This document shows positions 1-13,575 of a stretch of 64,000 bases of DNA, piece by piece. This DNA is from Camarhynchus parvulus (Eukaryota > Chordata > Aves > Passeriformes > Thraupidae): NCBI RefSeq assembly GCF_901933205.1, contig NC_044585.1, positions 5,642,001 to 5,706,000 on the forward strand, in the 5' to 3' direction. The translations under genes and the position numbers were made by a program. The notes under the pieces were generated by a model. It ran no database searches, had not been told where the DNA came from, and saw only the letters and a list, made by a program, of their open reading frames with translations. Positions within the stretch are counted from its first letter, which is position 1; every line of letters starts with the position of its first letter.

Positions 1-3000
1 TGCTGCAGCTGGGCAGTCACCAGACAGATAAAAACTAAGTCCTTGTCTTATTCCCCTCCCTTGCTATGGAACTTAAAACTCCAATATCCTCTGGGGAAAA
101 AATGAGCAAGACGAACGTTCTTAATGAATTTGTGAAGACTCATCATGACAGAGTTCATATCTAAAAATAACTGTTCAATTGCATTAAATGGAGCTATACA
201 AACAAACTGAATTCCTTCTACCACATTAAGACCTGGATATCGCTTATTCACTGCAACTATTCTCTGTCTTCCAGCTCACACACGACTTGAACACGTAAGC
301 TGTAACAACTTCAAACTTAATGTGCCCTGTGACTGGCAGTCACTTCCTGCACGAGCTTGGAGCTACTACAGTTAGAAGGATGATCAACGTAAGACAAAAT
401 GAGCTGCACAAAGACTGTAAACAGTCTGCTTGATCCCTAGCACTCCTCCAATTCTACATGGACCAAGATCCCTGTTTCACTTCACACTGCCATTTATCCA
501 CTTCCAGCAAGAGAGAGTGGGAGAGAAGCGTTCAGTATTTAGCACTGCAAGTTATGTTTAGCTTCTCTGGAGAGCACTTTCTGCACGGTTCAGTTCTTCT
601 TTTAGTAAAGTACATACAACTACCTCGGGAAGACACTGAACTTAAGGGAAATAATGTTTCATCAGCAACAGGCTGAACTTGGAATTAATTATAGCACTAA
701 CTGATATTCTAATCACTTACAGCTGTATTAATTAAAAAGGCTACAGGTAGAATCAGTACACAGATTGAATTAAGGCACAGAAAGATTTTACAGCTCAGGA
801 TCACTGGAACACACAACAATTACATGGAATTTTAACTTTTTTGGCTTTATCATAAAGCAGCAGAGTAGATTTACCATATTAATTTTAAATATGATAATTT
901 AACCATAGTCAAGACAATTACTTGAAAGGAATGTGAGGGGGGGAGAGAGATTAATCTGATAAGGCTAAATATGTGTGACAGTGTAGTATTATGAAGAGAA
1001 GGCCTAATGTTTTCACAAATTCTCTACCAGATAACAAGCACCACGTAACATTAATTCATGACTTTTGATTTTAGTTTACAACATCCAGTGAGTTAGAGCT
1101 GATATAACTGTACTGCAGATATCAAGCCAGAGCAAACACTATGAGTTCCTACATTCCTTCCATTTTCCCTCTCTATTTATCCCACCATGTAGGGACAACT
1201 GCAGAAGCAGCATGAGGAGGCTGCTGCATGCCTACCACTGATTTCAGTCTGACTTTAGCAGAGTACTGCTTTAGGGCTTCTGCACTTAGCCTGGGGGAGA
1301 AGCAAAGGAATACACAGGAAAGAGTGAATGTTAAAGAAGTTTGTTCCTACATGTTAGCAACGGACACCCCAGGGCTCTGCCTGCTCCTCCCTGCAGCTTT
1401 CATGCTGAGAAAAAGTAACTCAAGCACAGGTTTAGCCTTTTCAATAAGATCAAATTGCTTAAGAGCAAAAAATAGAGTATGACTTCAGTACAAAACCCTT
1501 GAAAAGCAGGTGGGCAGGCCCCTCACCCAAACCTGAGGTAGCACAATGCTGATATTGGCAGTGCTGCAAGACACACAACACTGGTAATCACAGAAACAGT
1601 CATTTAACATGCAAAGCAGCACAGGACACCTCCTGCATATTAAGTGTGATGTCCCCTCATTGCTATTGTATAGATCAAACACAATCAGCAGGATTGGTTA
1701 TGCTTGCCAGTTTTAAATGGTAAGAACTATACGCTCTCTAAAAAGAGTCTGACAACAAAATCACTTTGATCCCAAGTTTCTTATTCAGACCTGGTGGTGA
1801 GGGAGGGTTGTAAGCTCTTCTGCAGCTCTTACAAACCTATTTGAGATTCCTTTAATCACTGCTATAGTGGACACTGGCAGGGAGAGGATGGTAGAATTCT
1901 TCACCATGTTAAACTCTCCTAACCCATGAAAACTCAGAACACAGGTTTGTTTCCTCCCTTGGACAGAGAGATTAGATATTTTTGGAATTCACTCTACTGT
2001 TTTTTTCTGGCTAGAGCTCCTTCTAGGGTCACCAGGACAGTTCTTCCAGTTAAGCAAAAAAATACATACCAAAGGGAGCTGGAAGTGGCCATAACCATTT
2101 CCCAAGCTGAAATGCCCAGTGGCATGCAGTCCACACTGGGGTATGATACCTAGTTCGTATTTTGAAATGGATGCCTGATTTGACAGAAAGGGGCGGTACA
2201 GCGACAGAAGGATGACTTGCCAAGTCCACTTCCTGTTCTCTCATTCATTTAGCAAATTCCTTTAATTCCTGCCTCAAACTGCACGTTCAGAGACTGCTGT
2301 TCTCTCACTCCATCTACAACCCTCCCTCACCACCAGGTCACAAGAAAACACATAAACCGGTTTGTCTGTGCTGATCCATTAGCTATGGATCTTTTCCAAT
2401 GCTGGCGTTATGGTTTTCACAGGATATTAAGAACAGAACCATGTCATTCTGGGGGAGGATATTTTTAATATTGTTATGTTTGGAAGGAGGGACAGCGGCT
2501 GTGCAGCTTCCAAGTTCAAATGGTTTCTTGCATCTCGTCTCACCAATTTCCTCACAGCTGCACCAAAAGAGGTTCCCAGGAACCTTCGCGATTCAGAGGT
2601 TGACGGTCGTTTAGGTGAAAGGGAAAAACCACAATCCGCCTGCAAGACTGCGGCGTCCACCCAAGCCGAGGCGGGGGAGCGCCCGCGGTGCCCGGGGCGA
2701 GCAGCGCGGCTCCGGCGCGGCGCCGCCCCCTCCCCGGAGCGGGAGGTCCCTCAGGCGACGAGTGACTCTGCACAAATCGCGGCCGCTCCGCACGCCGCGG
2801 GGACGCAGCTCCAGGGATGGAAGGATGGACGGACGGACGGATGGATGAGCAGAAGCGGCAGCCCAGAGTCCGCACCGGGGGCGGGCTCGGCCCCGCACGC
2901 CTTCCCGCGGCGCGCAGCGGGACGGCGGCCACGCTCCGCAGTGAAGGAAGGAGGGGACGGAGAAGATCCCCCCGCGGCCTGGCCCCCTCTCCCCGCCCTC

Positions 3001-3112
3001 AGCGCTCCCCCGGCCCGCCCAGGTCGCGGCCCCCCCACCCTCCTAAAGACAGGGTGAGGCAGAAGAGGGGGACCCCAACCCCGTGCCTTTTCTGCTGCCC
3101 CCCTCCGCTCAC
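1..3112 (-). other. CLTCL1: Intron 1 of the clathrin heavy chain gene (partial)
   Basis: This is the stretch downstream (in minus-strand sense) of the first coding exon. I see no clathrin exon 2 or other coding exon in it. It is AT-rich and unremarkable up to about 2,600, then enters the CpG island. A degenerate GGAT/GGAC tetranucleotide tract sits at 2814-2847. Confidence 0.6.
2814..2847. repeat. GGAT/GGAC tetranucleotide microsatellite
   Basis: A short, imperfect run of GGAT, GGAC and related tetramers lies in the clathrin gene's CpG island, within intron 1. It is likely length-polymorphic. Confidence 0.75.
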
Positions 3113-3154
3113 CTGGAAGTGCTCCTGGAAGCGAATGGGCAGTATCTGGGCCAT
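3113..3154 (-). CDS. CLTCL1: Clathrin heavy chain, first coding exon (probably CLTCL1, partial)
   Basis: This is the first coding exon of a clathrin heavy chain, the triskelion subunit that coats endocytic and trans-Golgi vesicles. On the minus strand the ATG at 3154 opens 14 codons, MAQILPIRFQEHFQ, the nearly invariant clathrin heavy chain N-terminus. A GTGAG donor follows at 3112-3108, in phase 0 after codon 14, where the known exon 1 ends. The Phe at position 13 fits my recollection of CLTCL1 (CLTC has Leu there), and the neighbours SNAP29, PI4KA and SERPIND1 are 22q11.2 genes like CLTCL1. The start lies in a CpG island. Exon 2 is not recognisable in 1-3112, so the rest of the gene lies beyond the left edge. 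Clathrin identity is near certain; the choice of paralogue is an inference from one residue and synteny. Confidence 0.85.
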
Positions 3155-3969
3155 GGCTGGGGGCGAGCTCCCCGGGGCAGGGGCGCGGGGCAGGGGCGGG
3201 CGGTGAAACGGGGCGGCCGCCGGTGCTCCCCTCACGGCGGCGGAAGCGGCGCAGGCGCGGAGCCCTCGCTGGGATGGCGCCCGGCGCGCCCGCCGCTCTC
3301 CTCGGCCTCAGTGCGGGGCCGCTCACTCTCCGGGATCACTCCGCACCTCAGCCTGCCAGGGTCTCCTCAAATAGTCCCTCCCTGCCGCGCTTCTTCCTCC
3401 GCCCATCGCCGCCGCCTCCCTCCCGCCTGACTCTGCTATCTCTCAGTCCCGCTGAGGGCACGGGCTGGGGACGGGGCTGTGAGGAGCGGGTGGTCCCCGC
3501 CGCAGCTACGGCCAGCGGAGAGGGGCGGGAGGGGTTGTCAGAGTGCAGGTATCCCTCCGCTGCTGCCACACACGCTCACGTGACGCGGCCCCCTCCCCTC
3601 CTTCCTCCGGCGCTGCCCCCGCCCGACCCTCACCCCGGGCCGGGGCTCCTCCTGACCCCTCCTCACCCCGATCCCCAGGGCTGCCCGCTGACCCACCCGA
3701 TCCCCCGGGGCTCCTCCCGATCCACCTTCACACCGAACCACCCCCCCCGGTCCCTCCCGGCCCACCCTTACAGCGGCCCTTGGGGCTTCTCCCTTCCTTT
3801 CCCCACAGCTGCGCGGCGGTGCCGGGGCGATGCTCCCCTCAGCGCCCCGGGACTCCCGCCGGATGTGAGGAATAAGATCGGGAACACCCAGGACCTGCCT
3901 GGTGGGCACTGGAAGCCGAGAGCCGCCTGCCTGGCACCTGCCGTCGTGGCTGGCTGTGGCAAAGTGTGA

Positions 3970-6900
3970 CACTTCTCCTCCTTGGCAGCCCCAAAGCCCC
4001 CAAAGGCACTGGGTTCTGGCTGGGTCAGATGGCTGCTCTTCGCCCACCACCCATCGACTTATCCTAGCACCATATGGGCTTTGCTCCCTGCAGTCATGCC
4101 CAAAGGTAGGTGAGGGGGTTTATGGCCAGTTATCAGCCATGAAAACCATCCAACTGTTCTGCCCTGTTCAGTTTTTAAATAGAAATAGGGCTCCTTCCCC
4201 AAGAGTTGACGTTGTGAGTTGGAAGCTCTTCAATAACCAAGAAGTGAAGGGTCCAACATGTAAGAGATTCATCAACACTTTTTTTTTTTACTCTCCCTTC
4301 TAGTCAGCCCATTAGCATTAGATGAAGGAGGTGAGGTTAATGTTAGTGCTATTATACTTCTCCTAAATTACAGTAATCCTTTGAGGTGGAAACAGCTGCA
4401 GTGGTACTGGCTCCAGCACTTTTATCCAGAGCATTGTATTGTTCACATTTTCCCAGAGAGCTCAGCTCTGGGAAACACAAGATTATAGGAGGATCTCTAA
4501 TATAAAGCTGAACAAAGGACCCCTGAAGACTCAAAACCAGAGGCAGATTAAAACAATTTCATATACACTACAATTTAAAACCTCATTATTTTCACTTAAC
4601 CTCATTCATTTTTAATACATGGGAATTACCAAAACTGGGTTAAGTTTCCAAAGGGATAATAGGCATGGCTTGCTGAGACACCTGGGTTCCTACTGGCACA
4701 CACAGTCACAGGCTGCAGCCGTGGGGATCCCTTGGTGAAGAATGATCTACAATGGGACTGAGGAAACACTGAAGAACTCATTGAACAGGTAGGTAGAAAT
4801 GAGAGACTGCTAAAGCCCCATCCCTGCAGAAATCTGGAATCTGTAGCTCTCCCCAGAGGAGTCAGGACTGTGGTTATGCACCACGGTCTGGTCTCTCGAA
4901 AGAACGAATTAAAACTGGAGGTAAAGTGGAGACAACCTTTATGTGGTCCAAAGGGGTTTGAGTAGCATCTGCTCTGTAGGTTTGTTAGTTGCAGTTTAAT
5001 TTTGGTGGGTTATGAGTTTCTAAATGAAGGCAAGTGAGCAGTGCTGCAGAGACAGACTACCAGTGGGACATCAGGACGTATCTGTCACCAGCCCATTTTG
5101 GTACAGTGAGTGTGTCTGTCAACTTCCCTCCCTCACATTCACTTTATGGATGCTAATTAATTACATATAGAGCTCCTATTTTTGCTAATTTATATCTATT
5201 TCTTAAAAAAAACCCCAAAAAACCAAACCACATATTTTCATCATTTATTGCACAAATTAAGTAGTACCTCTTAAGTAGGGTACATAGTTATAAGAGATAT
5301 ATTTTTATATAATTAATATTTTAAAGAAAATTATGACAAGCAACATTTTTCTCTGAAATATGTTTATTATTAAGAATTACAAATGCACAAAAGTCACTGT
5401 GTACTGTGTGCAATCTTAGTAGTCTGGCACTAGGCTGCTGCCATGAACTGGAAAGATCAGTGGCTAAGGAAATGAAGGCTCTTTTAAAGTATAATTAAAA
5501 TTAAAGGTCTATTCTATTTCTTCACTCCAATTTTAATAATATAATCCTTCATGCCCACTCCCAGTTGGCCAAATCCTAATTACAACATCCCATAATTTCT
5601 GTAGTAAAAAAAGTATCTCACTTTATGTAAAAGTGCTTTGCCACACTTCTGTCTGCTGATGTCTTTCTCATTTGTACCTTCTTTGCACTGCCGTGTTTAA
5701 ATATCTGTCCTTTATAAGACCATGCTTTGCTGATCCCAAGGGTTGGATTCCTTGCAAGTGTGATTGGCTCTGAAGAGTGAGCTGAACGTGTTGGACATTT
5801 TGGCACAAATCAAAAAAATAGGAAAAGTATTTTGTCATCTTTTCTCCACTCTGCAGCCTGCTGAGCTTCCACAGCTAAAGAAACTGACCTCTGTACTGTC
5901 AGCTGTGTGCATGGGTGTTTTAACTGAGCCTTTTAACCTTGTTTTCTATATTTAGTTTGGGGTCTCTCAATAAAAAGGCCCTACTGGCCTTATTTAAGGT
6001 ATTTTTCCTACAGTCCATAGTCTGTTAAAAGGGAATGTAAAAGGTCTCTGATGGTTTGCTGTGTTAGTGCCCCTGTGATTAGCTGACTGCTACTCCCCTG
6101 CTCCTTTATCCAAGGCAGAGCCACAGCACTCAGCAGCTGAGAAGGGTGTAATCCCTAGCAATCCTTTAACAATGCAAATGGAAAAGCTCCTGGTAAATGT
6201 TTCTCTATTTTTTTCAGAAGTTGCTCTCATCCAAATATTTGTGTTTCTGGCTCATCCTATGGATGGCAGCCTGATGCTCTTTTTCCAGTGTTTGAGAAGA
6301 GCTACATTCTTGTCTTGGAGGGGCTGTTATTTACATGGAAAAGTGTTGTATGTATGTTCCCAGTCTTGCCACAGAATCGGCCAAGGAAGTCTCACTGAAA
6401 AAGCAATGTGCATTTCTCTTAAATGTTTCTCTCAGGTTCTTGCTCAACAACATCCGTTCAAATCACTGCTTAACTACCCAAGTGTTCAATTTCCAAATAT
6501 TTGGCCACTTTCCTGTTTTAATTCAAGAAGGTAAAAAAGTCACTGGCACATCTTCTGGCCTGTATGAGAAAGCATCCACTACAGGAGACCTGTGTGAGTG
6601 GGAGCACCCAAACACTTGGAGTGTTCCTCAAATTGCAGCTCCAAGAAACAAGGAATCTGTGGGTTGGACTTGCACATCCTTGTGCATGATCACTGCAAAC
6701 TGCTGGAGAGCTGCTGCGTGTGGCAAAGCACTGAACACAGGATGTTGATCCACATCTGTTCTGAGCTGAGTGCTGCCTGGCACTGTCAGAGCATCAACAT
6801 TTTGCCTAACAGATAAATGCAAACCTTGGGAATGCTGGATCAGCACAAAGATGTTTTGGTGCAGCAATGATAGTGTGTCACAACAACTCATAAAGTTCTG

Positions 6901-9900
6901 ATTTGGTCTCTCGAGGAGAAAATTTGCATTTAATGCATCTCAAGGCCCTCACTGACTGCCCTGTTTGCTTGAGAATCCAGTTTGAAATTGTACTCCTTGT
7001 TTTTCAAACCACACCCTCGCTCCTTGGACTCCTTTCCAGCTCGTCTCCTGGAGACAGCGGAGCCTGCCCCTTTCCTTGCCTCTGTTCTTTCTCCTTCCAG
7101 CAAACTTCTTGCTGCTGAGTCAAGAACTGCCTTCTATCACTGACTCCTTGTACATGTCCCACAGTCCTTCATTTTACTGCAAAGCTCCATTCAAATCATG
7201 CTCTTTTGGCCTGGAATTCAATTATCCTTTTCCATCTGTTCTTACTGAATGCATAACTCTGGGTCATACAAAGCACTCTGAGGCTCTGGATGAGTTTCTT
7301 CTGTGGTTTTTGTAAGTCATTGTGCAAGCTCCTGAGATCAAGCTGGTAAAAATTGTGATGTTTTTGAAGTAGTTATTTAAAATGTAAAGATTATGTTGTA
7401 GAGTTGTTTAATATGTAATTATTTAATGTCTAATTTGTTCTTTGACATGAGAATGGTGTTATACATGCTTAGCATTTCAAGACAGTCCTGTTATGGTGGA
7501 TTTTACTCTTGATGTATCACTTTATGAATTTACTTCAGTATGTGAGACTCCATCCTGTATTCCCTGCACATGAAAGCTCTGCTGGAGATTGTCATCTCCA
7601 TCTCTCCATCATCTCCATCAGCAGAATCTGATAGCATTTAATGTTCGAATGAACAGGAGTGTCTAAAGCAGTGCAGGCTGGAGTCTTTAGTTTTCCCACA
7701 GAGAATGCACGGTGATACCCAATTTACCTGCAATGTGCAAACAATATGTTTCTCTTGCCTTCCAGGAGCATTTCCATTTGAAGGAGCCATTTCTGTTCAT
7801 GAACAGAACACCAGCTTTGATGCTCTCTGTGCATTTGTAGAGTTGTTTGCTCCTCCCTGGGCACTGGTGTTCTTCAGGCTTTGCAGTACAGGTGCTGAAT
7901 TCCTTGCATGGCAGTTTCTTAGCTGAAATTGCAACTCCTCCAGCCCAGCCTTGTAAAACCAGGGGTGTAGTGGTCAGTGATGCAAAGCTGGATAAAGGGC
8001 AGGGGAGTCAACATCTGTCTTCAAAATCCTGACAAATGCATCAGGGCTGCATCCTACATCGACCTTTTTAGAAGCTGAATTCCTCCAGAGTGTTTTCCCT
8101 GGCAGCTCATTCATCAAGCAGGTAGAGAGTGAATGTGTTCTTTGAAAGTATGAGCAATGGCAAGAGATGAGGTAGCCCATATAAATCCAGCGTGCATCTC
8201 TTGCTAATTTCACTAGGTTTGGAACAACAGAAAGCAAGCTGTGTTTGTGTATAGACCAAGTAAAATTTTAGCCTAAAGGATCTGATCCTTAATTAACATT
8301 TAGGAGCAGTCAGTGTGCATAAACAGTGGGTGAGAGGGGCTGGGAAGGACCTGGAGGGGTGTTCTGGTTATCATGACTGTCCTACAGCCAGGCCAATATT
8401 GTCCAATTGATTTGAGAAATGCTGAATATATTGGTTGTTAGGGCCTTTTAGCTATTTTCTTTGAAACATACCCTTGAGAGGGAAAACCTCAGTGTTCATT
8501 TTCTTAACATTATTATATTGTCCAGGAAAGAGAAGGAAGCCAAGAAAAGCAGAAACTGAGCTACATTTCAGAATGTACTGGTAAACCATAGGGATGGTAA
8601 ACAGACCTTTTATTTTCTAAAGGGTATTTACAATATATTTCCCATTCTCCTACTCCTGGAAAGAAGTACTTTATAAATTCATCATCTGTGAATTTCCCCC
8701 ATCCTCAGAAGGAAGAAGTCTTTATGAGTGTGCTTTTGCCATGTTTACCTGTGTCCTTTTCCCCACCACAGTCAGTTTGGAGACCATTGGCCAAATTCAA
8801 CCATATGTGATGGAGAGGAATGAGCTCAAAGATACTGGATTCCAGCAAATTTCATGAAAACAGGCAGCCAGAATGGAGAGACTTTTATTTAGAATGGATG
8901 GCTGAAGTGGGAATTCAGCTTTTATTGGCAAATTTATGAAGCAGTCAGTGAAAATAATGAAAAAAAAATCTTTGACCAAGGACAGTACCTTCTTGAATTA
9001 GTTTTATTGTTCATGAAATATTTTTGTTCCCTTTCCTTATGCTCAAATTCCTGCTTTTATACGAATCTGTAGCTTTGCAGTAGCTTTAAATATAGGTTCA
9101 AAAATCCTCTCCCAAAACCACCATTATTTTCTGAACTGTGTTCTCCCCTTCAAAAACAGGTTTTTGTTGGACCATGTAATGCTGTTTTAGGTAACACAAA
9201 GGGGTTTTTTTCTATCAGCTTATAGGACTTCAGGATGCTGAAGATAAAAGTCACTCTCATTTTTTTATTCACTCCTGGCTTTCTCTGTCTGGAGTTGTTT
9301 ATGGAACAGGTTTTAATGGACATTCTCTGCATTTCTTGCTTCTTAATGACAGGTACGACCTGAATGTAACAGACTGGCTTTTCTGGAACTTCAGTCTTAA
9401 CTAGAATATTCAAGATACAAACACAACACAAAGATATTTCCCAGAGAGGTTAGAAAATCACACATTTACTATGTTTTAGATTATTGACAACAAGCAAGAT
9501 GGCTGAGCTGGAATAAAATGTAGGCAAGCACAGGCTTACAAGCTGGAAGTCCTCATAATGAAATGTCTACCTAAAAAAAAATCCTACTAGTGCTCAGTGC
9601 CTACAAGGCAGGAGCAATACATAAGCACTTTGCAACCCTGTCACTAGAATGAATTTAGATGACACAAGACGAAGGCAGCCGTGCCCCTTTCTGCCAGAGC
9701 TTTCAGTGTAACTGATGCTACTTGTGTGAGGGATGTTGAAAAAAGGGAGAAAACCTGTGCAGAGGCCTTAACAAGCACCAGAGGGAATTTACAATGCTGC
9801 TTTTTAGAGTATAATTAATCTTTCTAGAAAGATCTTCCTGAATTTAAAGAGTATTTGGTACTTTCTACTTTTCTAAAGGCCCGAGGGATGCCCTGAAACA

Positions 9901-12900
9901 TAAAAAATTACATCATATTTTTGGCAAACTGTGCTGTTCCAGATATGTAGTGTATCTTAAGCTAACACAAAAAATGAAAGGGGAAGGAAAGTTCTAGCTA
10001 AATCATTTATTTAGCATTTTGTTGTCATGTTTCTTTGCAGATTTTTGGTCCTTATAATGGAAAAAATGTGATCTAATAAAGTACTAATTTCAAAAAGAAT
10101 ATATGAAGGTTCTTATGGAGTAGCTTTTAGTTGCTCCCTTCTTTCTCTACCAAGCCATACTGCACCCAGGAAGCAAAGGGATTACTTCTACCCCCCGTGG
10201 CAGAATTTTCCCTCTTTCATCTTAGCTCTCCACAAGTCATTTACTCCAACTTAACCAAAGTCCAGTGCTTAAAATTCTGGATGGAGTAAGGCTTGAGCTA
10301 CAGCACACCAAAAGTGAGTAACCTTTGTGTGTTTCTACCCATATAATGAAGACTGAAACATGTTAATAATAAGCAGCTCTTCTTTTGTTTCTTTGATCAT
10401 GCTGGAAGAGGCAATCTAAAGAATTGAAAGAAACAAGTTTAGTGTTAAGAAATAAGCACTTTCACGGGCCCCAAAGATCTTTAAATATGTGCATATTTCT
10501 CTTCTAGCTCAGAATGTGACTGAGACAGCACATGGTATGTTGCCTGATGCAAGAACTATGTTCAGTTAATACATATTGCCAAGTCTGTGTCTGCAAACAG
10601 GAGCTTGATTTGCTATGTCTGGGCTGTGACTGGTCTTACTCCTTCACAAAGGCAGCAAAATAGCAGAATAAATAGTAGAATACAGGGAACTCTTGAGCTT
10701 TTTGATCAATTTTTCTAGAACAAGGGTAGTCAAATCTAGCCCATAGGATTAAAACAGCCTGAATCCACTCTCATTTGTGACATAAACATTTTGGAATGGT
10801 CTGTCCTTTCCCAGTCCACCCACTCATGTCAAAAAATGATGTGGTTGGCTGTGCTGATGATGCCAAGGTCATGGTCAGCTCTGGGCAAGGTCTGGTTAGG
10901 CAGGGCTTTCTGAAGTCCTGCCTAGCCAGAGAGCTGTGTGTTAGACCTTTTCACTCGTGTGTTACCTCCTCAGCTGCTGGGTTACAAAACAAGGCAGCCT
11001 CTATTACACTGCTGATCTCAGATATCACTTTCTCTGTCATCTCCATTCATAGTTACATATGACATGCAGAATTATTTTCAGCTGTACTTGGCTTGCATGT
11101 AATCCAACTTTGCAGTTCCCCTCTGGACTCTGTAGATACAACAGCAGGAAGAAGCCACCTTTTGTCCCTTTGGGCCAGGAGGACATGCCAAACATCAGTG
11201 TGGATATGTTCCTGAAGACCAAACTGCTTCCTGTAAGTCTGCTCACAGACTTCATAATCCATCTGTTTTCTGTAAAATGCAGTTATTTACAGCAAAGTTC
11301 ACTTCACAGTACAGTAGCTGCTGTTTCTGTTGCTATTTCTGATGAGGCTCAATATTGTCTATTTTTCATTCTATCTCAATGCTGCCTTTAATTGCCTCTT
11401 TCCAGCAGATTTATGTATTATCCCTCCCGGCTGTTCACACACAGACTTCCCCTTACTTGGCAATCTTCCAGTCAATCCGTACTACAGAGGTACTAAAACA
11501 GCAGAGCAGTTGCTGAGAGTTAAAATAAAACTGCATTATGTTGTACTACAGGGCCTACAGCTGACTGAGCAATTGGGCAACAGAGCATCTGAGACTCAGC
11601 AGAAGTTCTCTTCCTTTTCTTGATGTCTCATTTTATACTTTTGGGCAGGTACAAAAAAAGGTGGTAGAGGCTTAACAAACGTATCTTGAAATGTTATCTA
11701 ATGCCTTTATTTATCACTACTCCAGGGAAGAATATGTTGGAATTAATGATTCTCTCAAATAACAAACGAAAATTGTTCTCATAGGAATCAGCTTCATAAC
11801 CCTGACACTTGAGACACGTGGGGAAGCAGAGACATTCCCTGGAGAACTCCTGGGGTCATTAGCACAGCCAGGCTGACTCAGCAGTACATCTGCATGTGCC
11901 CAACTGCAAAGATACAAGGAAACTTAATGGTTTTAATGTGGTGCTCAACATAAATACACACCTATTTCCTAAATAAGTACATTCCTAATTTAAGGCTCCA
12001 GTGTAATGCACCCAGACCCCACTGCTCTGTGATTCCCAGGAGCTGTGGGTGTCCAGTAACACATGTAAACCAGCAAGGTGGGGCAGTGTCCCACAGAAGA
12101 GCTGCTGTGGTTGTGCTCTTCACCCTGCCTCACTTGGGCACAGGTGAAGCCCTCGGGCTTCTGGCAGGCTGCCACTGTAAACCCAGCACAGCTGGCTTGA
12201 GTGGAGAGTAAGGCCTCAATATTGCATTTCAAACACTGATTAGTAAAGCAGGTGATTGAAAAAAAAGGTGTTTGTTTAGCTTATGGAGATTGGAAAAGAA
12301 AACAGCTCCAGGAATCCAAAGCTGGAAATGCTACAGCAGTTGGGTACATGGGATTCCTCTGAACGAGCTTCCCTCCCTCCACCTTTGGCTGCAAGGATGA
12401 AAGTCTTTCTCAGACAAGTGCTCAACAAGCAGCTGAAATCCAGCTCAACAGAAAGCCATTCAAAAGGGTCAAGAGCAAGGATTCATGCAGCAAAGTAAAT
12501 ACCTGGAGATGGAAAAATCTTTCTCCATCTTTCCTCCCACATGTTTTGGAATTATTGTACCAGGAAATTATTAAATTGCACAAGTTTCAGTAATGAATGT
12601 ATTGCTTGGATGGCATGGAAAATTGCTGAGGGATATGGCTTAAGGAAAATAACTTTCCAAAGTCACTGACGAAAGATCAGATGGATGAGCAGGACCACAA
12701 CTTCTATGAACTTCTGGAAATTGAACTGGTATGGTACTGAAATAGTACTGGTACCATTAAACTCTACTGCAAAAAAATTCAGAAGCCAAGTTCCTCGCTT
12801 CACATACAAGTAAGAACCTACCTGAAGGTCAAGACATCCACAAGCTTTCTACCATCACCAAATTTGGGACCACACAAATACCACAAGTTTTGAAAATGGT

Positions 12901-13285
12901 TTGTATCTTTTTCTGCCTTACTCCTGTTTCACCTGTCCCATGTTCATGCATACATCCAGTTATTGATATTCCTGATAATACCAAATACTGTGGTAAGGTT
13001 ACTTTTTAAGCAACATCTGGAATTATTTTATCATCACAAATAAATTCTTTTGCAAAAATAAATGCTTGTTTACATTCCTCTCTCAGGATCTAAGAGAATT
13101 TACTCAAGAATAACATAGAAATGTCATACCCTCTTTTATTCTCAGAAAGCAAAATCCACCAGCTGCAAAACTATGTCCATGCTGGTACAAATTTAACAGA
13201 GTAGGTCCTGTGTTTTAACAGATCTTAAGTGGGAAGAGCATCAATGAAGTTGTAATTAAAAAAATGTGCGAAATAAATGCAACAA
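3970..13285. other. Intergenic stretch between the clathrin gene and SNAP29, no gene seen
   Basis: About 9.3 kb separates the upstream edge of the clathrin CpG island from the inferred SNAP29 polyadenylation site. I looked for exons on both strands, in particular for CRKL, which follows SNAP29 in mammals. I found no recognisable protein family, no splice-bounded frame with a familiar sequence, and no RNA gene. The open frames present are short and compositionally ordinary. Unannotated lncRNA exons cannot be excluded from sequence alone. Confidence 0.55.
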
Positions 13286-13307
13286 CTCTTCATGAACAAT
13301 AAGCACC

Positions 13308-13313
13308 TTTATT
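13308..13313 (-). terminator. SNAP29: Candidate SNAP29 polyadenylation signal (AATAAA)
   Basis: On the minus strand an AATAAA hexamer is followed by a U/GU-rich stretch about 25-45 nt further on, as expected for a cleavage site near 13,280-13,290. This would give a 3' UTR of about 3.9 kb, similar in scale to the long mammalian SNAP29 3' UTR. Other AATAAA hexamers closer to the stop, for example at 15666-15671 and 14803-14808, could give shorter isoforms. Confidence 0.5.
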
Positions 13314-13527
13314 GACTGTCTTACCATTCAACACTCATTCCATTCAATCTCTTCAACTGATGAACTACAGTCCAGTTTAGCATTCAAATAAAAGATAATG
13401 CAATTTGACTTGTACAAAAAGTGTTATACCTGGGTGGCACAGAATTAAAGTTCTAGTTAAAAAAAGCCATAGACACAAATAATCACTACCTGTGATTTGA
13501 AAATTAAGTCCTATGAGTTTCAAAGTA

Positions 13528-13575
13528 AAAATTAACACATATCCTCTATACAAAATTAACACATATCCTCCATAT
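13528..13575. repeat. 24-bp tandem duplication
   Basis: Two adjacent copies of a 24-bp AT-rich unit, differing at only a couple of positions near their 3' ends, lie inside the inferred SNAP29 3' UTR close to its distal end. Confidence 0.8.

Larger units (their letters stand above)
2640..3960. promoter_or_regulatory. CpG island and promoter of the clathrin heavy chain gene
   Basis: GC- and CpG-rich DNA spans about 1.3 kb around the first coding exon at 3113-3154. Within it is an NRF1-like palindrome, GCGCAGGCGC, at 3249-3258, about 95 bp upstream of the clathrin ATG. A TCACGTGAC E-box at 3576-3584 fits USF or MiT/TFE factors. There is no TATA box. The island extends about 800 bp upstream of the start codon, so a divergent plus-strand transcript is possible, but I see no coding exon for one. 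The promoter call is inferred from composition and position; factor binding is not shown. Confidence 0.7.

Noticed and set aside
2476..4050. Long overlapping open frames on both strands (up to about 248 codons) in the clathrin CpG island
   Set aside because: They are Pro/Arg/Ala/Gly-rich in every frame, overlap one another on both strands and match no family. GC-rich DNA lacks stop codons by composition, and only the 14-codon clathrin exon is supported.
7974..8237. Minus-strand 87-codon frame in the intergenic region
   Set aside because: No recognisable domain, no flanking splice structure, and length within chance expectation for this composition.
11059..11391. Plus-strand 110-codon frame
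   Set aside because: No family resemblance, no supporting exon boundaries, and overlapping minus-strand frames of similar length.
3970..13285. CRKL, expected next to SNAP29 from human gene order
   Set aside because: I looked for its SH2 and SH3 exon sequences on both strands and saw none, so no feature is reported.
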